DNA of 22,009 nt. It comes from Chrysochromulina tobinii. Taxonomy: Eukaryota; Haptophyta; Prymnesiales; Chrysochromulinaceae. Below the pieces are notes generated by a model. That model saw only the letters and a list, made by a program, of their open reading frames with translations. It was not told the origin of the DNA and did not search any database. Made by a program: the position numbers and the translations under genes. Positions 9,201-15,198 of this stretch are shown one piece after another; the first letter of the stretch is position 1; the number at the start of each line of letters is the position of its first letter. Location: positions 1-22,009 of the forward strand of contig JWZX01001476.1 of the NCBI GenBank assembly GCA_001275005.1. Direction: 5' to 3'.

Positions 9201-9407
9201 CGATATCCCGAGCTCACGAGCTCCTCGCTGCAGCACCTCGACGGCATGATGCAGAAGCACGCGTGCTCGGACGGGTATTCGACCTCGCGCACGTGCGAAA
9301 TGTCGCTCTCCAACCACTCGGGCGTCCACTTCCGATCACTGCTGTATCTGCTCGATGAGGCGGCAACTCCGAAGGCAGCGCCCATCACAGCGCGTAACGG
9401 TCTCTAA
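6216..9407 (+). CDS. FAD/Fe-S D-lactate (D-2-hydroxyacid) dehydrogenase, mitochondrial type
   Basis: A 1063-residue flavoprotein expected to oxidise D-lactate or a related D-2-hydroxyacid and pass electrons through Fe-S centres to the respiratory chain. Residues 1-50 are rich in Arg/Ala/Ser with no acidic residue, a typical mitochondrial presequence. Next comes an FAD-binding PCMH domain (about 100-300; FRAAGTSLSGQ at 131-141). The FAD-oxidase C-terminal domain has GHALEGNLH (516-524) and EHGTGR (562-567); in this family H517, H524 and E562 would bind the substrate metal. A ferredoxin-like domain has C628, C631, C634, C638 and CAADGMCQEKCP (690-701). Two CCG (heterodisulfide-reductase-like) modules follow (C823, C867-C868-G, C986-C987-G). 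The layout and length match bacterial Dld-II/YdiJ proteins, so a bacterial origin is likely. No introns. The C-terminus is altered by a tandem duplication. Confidence 0.9.
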   Translation: MRGVRGVLGTSVLRRPAAALLLRRASAAQPAAAAAASSSIQQSRNLPGRKVEYRNVDGMRHDDGRYTAFKASVRGIVGDDGVIDDPVRTFAYGTDASFYRLTPQVVVKVRSEQEVVDVLEVARVHQTPVTFRAAGTSLSGQAITDSVLLKLSHNGTAWRKYKIENGGQRITLEPGLIGGEVNRLLASYKKKHNCETQYKIGPDPASIDSCMIGGIVANNSSGMCCGVKQNTYHTLEDMRVVLVDGTVLDTACTTSRAAFHESHAPLLAGLSSLASRVQADASLLALIRQKYAIKNTTGYSINALADFSPSDPIEILKRIMIGSEGTLGFVSQVTYKTVPDHPNKASAFLVFADIEEACDAVAALRKNTKVDAVEMFDRRSLKLTSDMAALVALCPELPHLPADGEAAALLIECRGKDDEALAAQIESVCKALRDSRVPVVSAVGYTPEAFKHDPKDFNVYWDARKGLIPIVGGGREPGTTMLLEDVACSVDKLGKMSKDLIAIFQKYGYHDACLMGHALEGNLHLIFNQSFKTPEELKRYEDVLYEINYNVAIVHGGSLKAEHGTGRNVAPFVEMEWGTKAYELMWELKRLFDPQFILNPGVILNEDPLVHAKNIRQDFVAHPLVDRCISCGWCESNCPSKDLTLTPRQRIQVYKEMSRMREEWTASGAQLKPARLLAFESSWEYAENTCAADGMCQEKCPVKINTGELIKTLRQNTLEGDGTMSVGGPATPRGAALAAMLAANFGTVTKLVPPLLDVVSLTHRLLGNLPMATLTWGPWRVSNNYLPLWNKYMPRGAQPVVVPTPPEVAADAKPKRVVYVPSCVTRMMGPARGDADAGDEAVHTKFMSLLSKAGYEVVIPEGLGSMCCGMIMDSRGFRDVGATQAAQMQQALLDASDRGKLPIVCDTSPCLQRMKEKFDDPLLKLALFEPVQFILLYLKSELEFAKVRDSIAVHVPCSSKKLKVGEQMVQLAELCATEVHATPIPCCGMAGDRGMRYPELTSSSLQHLDGMMQKHACSDGYSTSRTCEMSLSNHSGVHFRSLLYLLDEAATPKAAPITARNGL

Positions 9408-9439
9408 GGCAGCGCCCATCACAGCGCGTATCGGTCTCT
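9372..9439 (+). repeat. 34-bp tandem duplication across the dehydrogenase stop codon
   Basis: Bases 9372-9405 and 9406-9439 are identical except for one A/T difference (CGTAACGG versus CGTATCGG). The TAA stop at 9405-9407 is formed by the last base of copy 1 and the first two of copy 2. With a single copy the frame would read through the second-copy sequence to TGA at 9458-9460, ending ...TARIGLSAAAKP instead of ...TARNGL. Confidence 0.95.
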
Positions 9440-10436
9440 CCGCTGCTGCCAAGCCGTGAGAGCTTGGGCACGCCGGCGTGATCCAATCCATGAATGTGCA
9501 TGCAGCTCGGTGGTGTTTGTGTATACGCTGGACGGAGAACCACTCGACTGCACATTCGTCGCTGGAACGTCCGCGGTCCTTCCCGGGTGTACAGGGTGGC
9601 GCGGTCGTTCTCACGTGACGTTCCGCAGTGATACGCCTGTAGGCACGCGCACTCCTCCACTGTCGGCAGCGAGCAGGCTTGCTTACATTAGGGTCCATGC
9701 CGCATGGGGCCGTGCCCGGGTGGCCCGCGAACCGCAACCGCCGACCCCCCCCAAGCCCACCATGACGCATGAGATGCCGCATGGCGGCATGGGATGTGTT
9801 TAGTGCCGCGGGGTACGCACGGTCCGACACGCCGCGGAAATCGCCCATGAAGTCGCCGTACACGAGTGGACAGCGGACAGTTCGTCTCTACTTCCGACCT
9901 TTCGCATGTGTGTGACATGTGTGATGTGCGACACGCCGAGGCGTCGTCCCGCGTCGCCGCGCCGGCCCACCGGGCGTGTGATCGCGCGCGGCGACCGGCG
10001 TGCGGTGACGTGTCCCTGTCGGACCTGTGCCGCCGCGCCTAGTCGCTAGTGAAGGGCTGACAATGCGTGCGCTGTGGCTGTGTGCCCGCATGCCGCGTGA
10101 AAAAAGCAGCAGGAAAACCTTTTCAGCATGATTGCCGATTGAGTGGCGCGTATGATTAAGGTCAACCTCATGTACAGGACGGGACATCGTGTCGCAGTGT
10201 CGTTCGACTTGGCGTTGAGCCTGAGCCGAGTCTAAGGGTCAGGTCAGTGTGACCTCACCGACGCGCCAGGTGCGCGGTCCGGTCGGCGAGTCCCCTCGAC
10301 ATTGCATCACCTGTGCGGGGAATTGATCGTCGCCATTCCACGGCAGCAGCGGCCCACGCATCCGAAAGGCATCTAGACACAGCCGTTCTCTCGCTGCAAA
10401 GCGCTGCACGCTACGGTAAAGGACAAGTCGGTACGC
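9408..10436. other. About 1 kb between convergent genes without a supported gene
   Basis: This holds the 3' ends of the dehydrogenase (+) and the light-harvesting gene (-). Short frames occur on both strands but none shows a recognisable domain. Structures seen: the second copy of the 34-bp duplication; a 7-bp perfect inverted repeat with a 3-base loop, ATGCCGC-ATG-GCGGCAT at 9774-9790; a C8 run at about 9745; a very GC-rich, CpG-rich block at about 9940-10040; and a perfect palindrome at 10241-10255. No tRNA cloverleaf was found by eye. Confidence 0.5.
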
Positions 10437-11265
10437 TTACGAGCCAAAGCCTGGCATGCTCGCCATGCCCAGCGGCGGCACAAGGTCGCTGACACCATTG
10501 TACGTGTAGGGGAAGCCGCCGCCAGTGAGGGTCGCCTGCGTGACGATGCCGCTGAAGGCCATCATCGCAAGGCGCCCGTTGGCGAGCTCCTTCTCCTGCA
10601 GGTCCTTGGAGCCACCGAAGCCCAACGGGTCGAACTTGTAGTCACCGCCCGGCGCAGCGTCGGGGTCGTTCATAATCTGGAAGCACTTGGGGATACCCGC
10701 GAACACCTCGATCACGGCAATGGGGATGAGCATCGCGAGCATCGGGCCGCGCTCCACTGCAGCGTCATGCGCGTACAGCGACAGCACCTTGGGTGCGTAG
10801 GGCACCGTGAACCCCCAATCGACGGCCCACCAGCCGGCGACAGCAAGCATGCAGACGCGCGCGTGCTTCAGCTCGGCCTGACAACGAGGCACGGCGCAAC
10901 GCAGACTCAGAGAGAGGACGGCAGCACTTGCTTTGGCTTTTAGTGGTCTCCTGGCCTGAACGCACCTCGCGCGACCACTGGAGCGGGACGAGGTCGGAGA
11001 TCTGAAGCGGATCGAAGCCAATGTCACCGGCCATCGAGCCTGCGACGTGTCACGGCCAGGCATCTCAGCGTGTGCAGCTGGACAGACGTGTGCGTTGGTT
11101 TGGACAGTGCCCGGGTGCCGCCTCACCGTCGAGCGCAGGCGGCTTCTTGAGGAAGGGAATGGCCTTGCTCTTCTCCTGCATCAGCGGCGCGGATGTGCGA
11201 GAAACCGCATGGAAGGTAGGCAGCGGCGCGCTGGAAGAGAGCGAGGCCTGTGCGACTGGCAGCAT
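10437..11265 (-). CDS. Fucoxanthin/chlorophyll a/c-type light-harvesting protein, three exons (11265-11127, 11039-10966, 10877-10437)
   Basis: Thylakoid antenna protein that binds chlorophylls and carotenoids. Splicing two short introns yields 217 residues. The N-terminal part has MQEKSKAIPFL and LDGSMAGDIGFDPL, the FCP-type entry to the mature protein. Helix 1 is AELKHARVCMLAVAG (72-86) with chlorophyll ligands E73 and H76. Helix 2 lies at about 113-135. Helix 3 has EKELANGRLAMMAF (166-179) with E168, N171 and R173. Exon junctions restore the conserved LDGSMAGD and WSREAELKHARV strings, which fixes the splice sites. The first 28 residues (MLPVAQASLSSSAPLP...) should be the plastid-targeting presequence, but the hydrophobic core is weak, so a 5' signal-peptide exon may be missing. 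An acceptor-like TTTTCCTCAG lies just upstream. It is head to head with EXO1. Confidence 0.9.
10878..10965 (-). other. Intron 2 of the light-harvesting gene (88 nt)
   Basis: Minus-strand donor GAG|GTGCGT at 10965 and acceptor TTGTCAG|GCC at 10878, phase 0. Splicing joins QWSRE to AELKHARV, the invariant helix-1 entry of the family. Confidence 0.9.
11040..11126 (-). other. Intron 1 of the light-harvesting gene (87 nt)
   Basis: Minus-strand donor GACG|GTGAGG at 11126 and acceptor CGTCGCAG|GCTCG at 11040, phase 1. Splicing restores the Gly codon in LDGSMAGDIGFDPL. Confidence 0.9.
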
Positions 11266-11465
11266 TTTTGCGATGCGAGATTGTCCCTGAGGAAAATGAA
11301 CAAGATTCGTCTTTACTCGTCTGGTGCATTCGAAAGCATCCCCACAGTTCTCCCGTGTCCGCAAATTGTGCTGGAATGACTCGTGACTTGACTTGACTTG
11401 ATTTGGAATTGACTGCGCGCTCTGGGAAGTTCAAGAACCCTCATCAAAGATCAGCCAGGCGCAGC
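11266..11465. promoter_or_regulatory. 200-bp region between divergent light-harvesting and EXO1 genes
   Basis: The two start codons face away from each other across 200 bp, so the promoters must overlap or lie close together. A direct repeat (GACTT)3 followed by GATTT and GAATTGAC lies at 11385-11413. A pyrimidine tract ending in CAG on the minus strand (about 11290-11305) may be the acceptor of a 5' exon of the light-harvesting gene. No known element can be named. Confidence 0.45.
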
Positions 11466-13771
11466 ATGGGCATTCAAGGTCTCCTACCCTTCATCGACTC
11501 CGTCGCCGTCGATCGGCACCTGAGCGACTTTGCCGGGCAGACGGCGGCCATCGATGGCTACTTCTGGCTGCGTGCGCGCTCGTCTCACCTGCTCCATTCG
11601 TGCACACATCTCACCCACCACGCAGCACGCAGCACGCCGCTCACCAGCGCATCGCCTCGCTCACTCTCCGCGCAGACAAGGGTGCCAAACGCTGCCCGAT
11701 GGAAATGGCACGCGGCTCTCCGTGCACGGGCTTTGTCGACTTCTGCATGAACATGGTTGGGCTGCTCCGCCGACACGGTGTCGAGCCCTATGTGGTGCTA
11801 GATGGCGCCCGACTGCCAGCCAAGGCGGCAACTGAGAAGGAACGGCGCGACAAGCGTGCGCGTCACATTGCCTCGGCCAACGCGCTGCTGGCGGCAGGGT
11901 TTCGCGACAAGGCGCTCGTCGAGTTCAACGGTGCGGTCAACATCACGCCCGAGCACGCATACCAACTCATCCACGCGCTGCGCCTTGCGCGCGTGCGGTA
12001 CGTGGTCGCACCGTACGAGGCGGACGCGCAGATAGCTCTCCTGGCTCGGCGCGGTCTGGTTGACCTTGTGATCGCGGAGGACTCGGACATGCTTGCCTTT
12101 GGCTGCCCGCGCGTTTTCCTCAAGATGGACGCGCAGGGGAGCGGCCGCTTCCTCGAGCGACAGGCGCTGAGGCAAGCGCGCGACGACCAAGGCCAGCTGC
12201 TCTTCGTCCCGTGGGAGGACTGGGACGCGGGCGACCGGCTGCTCGAGATGTGCATCCTCAATGGGTGCGACTACCTCTCCGGCATGAGCGGCTTCGGGCT
12301 CAAGACGGCGCACAAGTACCTGCGCAAGCACCAGACTATCGAGACGGTGCTGCGCGTGCTCGAGATGGAGGGCAGGGAGCCGCCCAAGGGATTCAGCACG
12401 TTTGCCAGGTACGTGCAACAAGTACAATACGCGCTCCAGACCTTCCGCCATCAGCGCGTCTTCGACCCGATCTCCGCCACCGTCGTGCCGCTCACGCCGC
12501 CGCCGCCGAACGCACCCGAGATGCCGCATTGCGGAGCACCCATCTCAAGCGCGCTCGCGCATGGGCTGTGCGCCGCAGGCGATCTGAGTCCCGACACGCA
12601 CCAGCAAATGTCGTACCCGGGCATGCCCGCCCAGCCGCCACCGTATGTGCCGCTCAGTCAGCCGAACCAGCCTGGAGATCCGCCCGTGAAGCAACCCGCG
12701 CCGCCGCCCGCGCCGCCGTCCCATCAGCCCTCCACTGCCTGCGCCGGCGCAGCGACGCTGCCGCTAGCACCTCCTCCGTCTGCCAGCACCAGCATCAGCG
12801 CCAGCGCCAGCAGCGCCGCGATGTGTCCAGCAGCCCTTCCGGGCGGCTTCGCGACAGCGGCGAGCCTCGGCTTCAGCACGGCGGCGGGCTTTCGGCTGAG
12901 GCCGCAGCTGCCGCCTGGGAGCTGCCGGACGGCCACTGCAATGCTCGTGCAGAGCAGGCTGCCCCTCGCTCCCAAGCCTGCTTCCGAGCCTGCTTCCGAG
13001 CCTGCTTCCGAGCCTGCTTCTGGCGGCCGCAGCAGCGTCGACGCCAGCCTTATCAGCGGCGAAGCTCATGGCAGCAGCGTGAGCGCCGTCGCCGATGGCA
13101 AGCGGCCACACGCGCCGCGCGAGCCGGAGTTGGCAGACGAGGAGCTCCCGCCGAGCCATGTCGAGCTGCTCAGCAAGCCCAGCGCTCGCCAACCGTTCAA
13201 GAAGCCACGTTTGGCCAGTATGCTGCCGCCTAGCGCGGCGTCCGTCCCATCGCCCGTCGCGCCGCCCGCGCATCAGACGCTCAAACGCTCTCCATTTTTC
13301 CTCTCTTCGCGGCCGATGGCGGCAGCCTCCCCGATGCGTCCTCCTCGCGTGGCGACCACCACCAGGTCCTCCTCGCATGGCGACCTCGAGTTTGGAGACG
13401 CGCTGGGCGGCGCGGATGGCGTTGGTGAGACGTGCGGTGACATCAGCACGGCTGCTGCCGCTGAGGCGGTCGCTGCCGAGGCGATGCTGTGTGCGCACTC
13501 GTTCACTCCCAACGATCGGCGGGCATCTCTCGGCAGCAGCGCTGGCATGCCAACAATGAAGGCGATGCCCGGCACGCGGTCGACGCCGGGATCGAGGGAA
13601 AATGCGCCCCACAACGGCAGCGTACGCACGCCTGGAGCGGGTTTGCGTTTCTCGCCGTGGATGGCAGATGAGGCCGGCGCCCCCAGCGGGCTCACCCACG
13701 TCGACCTCGACTCTTTCTGCTTCCGAAGCAACCTTGGGGGGGGACCTCAACCAGGCGCGCGTAGCCGCTGA
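11466..13771 (+). CDS. EXO1: Exonuclease 1 (XPG/FEN1 family), two exons (11466-11571, 11676-13771)
   Basis: 5'-3' exonuclease/flap nuclease used in mismatch repair and DNA end resection in the nucleus. Splicing gives 733 residues, close to yeast and animal EXO1. The N-terminus MGIQGLLPFI starts at Met-Gly as the family requires. The metal-binding acidic residues are all present: D30 (AAIDGYFWL), D78 (VVLDG), E150 and D152 (APYEADAQ), D171 and D173 (AEDSDML), D234 (ILNGCDYL). The H2TH region has GFGLKTAHKYLRKH. The splice junction recreates WLHKGA, a typical EXO1 string. Residues from about 330 on form a Pro/Ala/Ser-rich, probably disordered tail with a PASE repeat, where partner motifs normally lie. 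The stop at 13769-13771 follows a run of eight G; one G fewer would replace the last residues by a different, more ordered-looking tail. Confidence 0.93.
11572..11675 (+). other. Intron of EXO1 (104 nt)
   Basis: Donor GGCTGC|GTGCGC and acceptor CCGCGCAG|ACAAGG, phase 1. Splicing forms a CAC (His) codon and the string YFWLHKGA, as expected for EXO1. Without splicing the Met-Gly start would not join the nuclease core in frame. The intron contains CACGCAGCACGCAGCACG, a short tandem repeat. Confidence 0.9.
12974..13021 (+). repeat. 12-bp tandem repeat, 4 units, in the EXO1 tail
   Basis: Four units of (A/G)AGCCTGCTTC(C/T) encode (K/E)PAS repeats in the disordered tail. Length change would stay in frame. 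Confidence 0.93.
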
Positions 13772-14067
13772 GCTTCAGGATGTGATACAGCCGGTATGTA
13801 TGCGTTGTTCCGTACCACACGTCGTGTCGGATCGACGGACGGCTCTCCCGTCCGGACCTCCGCGGCGTCGCGCCCGTGTGCCGTGACGGCCTGACGCCGT
13901 GACGCGTATGTCTGAGCCCGACCGCTACAAAACCGCTACACCGGCCCAGAGCGCGCGGCCGAACCGCGGTGCAAACTTAAACTTAACACAAGTCAGTCCT
14001 AATCGCTCTCTCTGTATCCTCTAGACCTCTGTAGGTACTCCGTAAACTCTCTCTCTAACAGCAAAAC
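13772..14067. other. Convergent 3' intergenic region
   Basis: EXO1 (+) and the TPR gene (-) converge here, so both transcript ends should lie in it. It has a near-duplicate CCGCTACAAAACCGCTACAC, an AT-rich AACTTAAACTTAACAC and CT-microsatellite tracts at about 14005-14060. No gene seen, apart from a possible extension of the EXO1 frame to 13886 if the G run contains a frameshift. Confidence 0.5.
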
Positions 14068-14787
14068 TCAAATCATCTCGGCAATCTCGGGGTCGTAGGG
14101 GTTGGGCGCCTTGGGCGGTTGGGATTGCCCTTCGCCCTCGCCAGCTGCCGTCCGTTGCTCGCCCACCTGCGTGTAAACCTTTGGCCGGCCATAGTCAAGC
14201 CAGGTGAGCGGATTGTAAAGATTGAAGAGGCGCTTTCCTTCCATCTCCTCTTGCGACCATTTGCGAGTCACGCCAAAAGCATCCTGGTACGTGTCGAGCT
14301 CCGGCGGCTTGCCAGCACGTATGCTGGCAAGCTTGCCCTCGATGTAATCGACACGCTTATCTGTCAGCTTGCCATACACGAGCCGACCCAGTGTGAAATC
14401 GCGGATGACCGAAAAGGGGAGCGTCTTAAACTCCTGCATGGCTCGCTCGTAGAACTCTTTTGCGGGCTGCAACATACCGAGTGCAGCGAGGCACGCTGCT
14501 ACGTTGGCGGTGAGAGTCGCGCGCAGCTCGCTGGAAATTCCCGTCGATGGGTCGGTGTCAACAATGGCCAGCCAATGGCAAAATCGGTCGAGCGCCTCCT
14601 CGTAGCGGCCCTCCTTGTACGCAGTGGTCGCCTCCTTCTCAAGTTTCGATGTGATGGCAATGCGTGAGCCTGGCAACGGGTAGCCAACGACGGCGCTAAA
14701 CCATTCCTTGGCCACGTTAGTCCTCACCTCCTCCGTCGCGCCTGCCCTGTACTTTTCGTACATGTCACTCGCAAAGAGGCCGTCCAT
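14068..14787 (-). CDS. Small TPR-like protein, function unknown
   Basis: A 239-residue protein, single exon. The ATG at 14787 lies in ACCATGG, a strong initiation context. Residues about 47-80 (KEATTAYKEGRYEEALDRF) and 89-122 (TANVAACLAALGMLQPAKEF) look like two tetratricopeptide helix pairs, a fold for protein-protein contact. The C-terminal part has a conserved-looking GKRLFNLYNPLTWLDYGRP segment and a Pro-rich end (APNPYDPEIAEMI). No signal peptide or membrane segment. The protein is clearly coding (compact, balanced composition), but I do not recognise the family beyond TPR. Confidence 0.75.
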   Translation of the reverse strand: MDGLFASDMYEKYRAGATEEVRTNVAKEWFSAVVGYPLPGSRIAITSKLEKEATTAYKEGRYEEALDRFCHWLAIVDTDPSTGISSELRATLTANVAACLAALGMLQPAKEFYERAMQEFKTLPFSVIRDFTLGRLVYGKLTDKRVDYIEGKLASIRAGKPPELDTYQDAFGVTRKWSQEEMEGKRLFNLYNPLTWLDYGRPKVYTQVGEQRTAAGEGEGQSQPPKAPNPYDPEIAEMI

Positions 14788-15198
14788 GGTCACCGCGCAG
14801 AAATACTAGTGCGAAGTTCGTGTCGGTCCGGTGTCTTGGATGCCGAATTAAACCATTGGCTGTGAAATGAAATGAAAACCCTCCTGCTCCTCTAAACGAC
14901 TCGACTTCTCACGCGGGATTGACATGGGGATTGACTCTCGTCCTCATCCGGCGAGCGCCGTCCTGCGACTCAGGCGTCTCGCACACCCTCGCGGTCTGGT
15001 GCGCTGCCATGATGGTGTTTGCCCAAACATGCTACATGCCGATCAACATGTCGTGGCCGTTGGCGCTGAGAGCCAGCGTGCAAGGCTGTCCACTCTGCGT
15101 CGTCCCGAACGCTCTTGCCGCATGCGCGCGTGTGCACACCGCTGTCACGAGGCACCCAAGCCGACGCGGGGCGCCGTTTCGAGCGTTCACCATGGCGC
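14788..15198. other. Intergenic region between two minus-strand genes
   Basis: It carries the 3' end of the PH-SH3 gene and the upstream region of the TPR gene. The 100 bases nearest the TPR start are AT-richer and include GAAATGAAATGAAAA at about 14863. No supported gene. Confidence 0.45.

Noticed and set aside
9720-9880. Minus-strand peptide CPLVYGDFMGDFRGVSDRAYPAAL
   Set aside because: It looks somewhat coding but is only about 35 codons before low-complexity sequence, has no recognised family, and no convincing splice sites join it to other exons.
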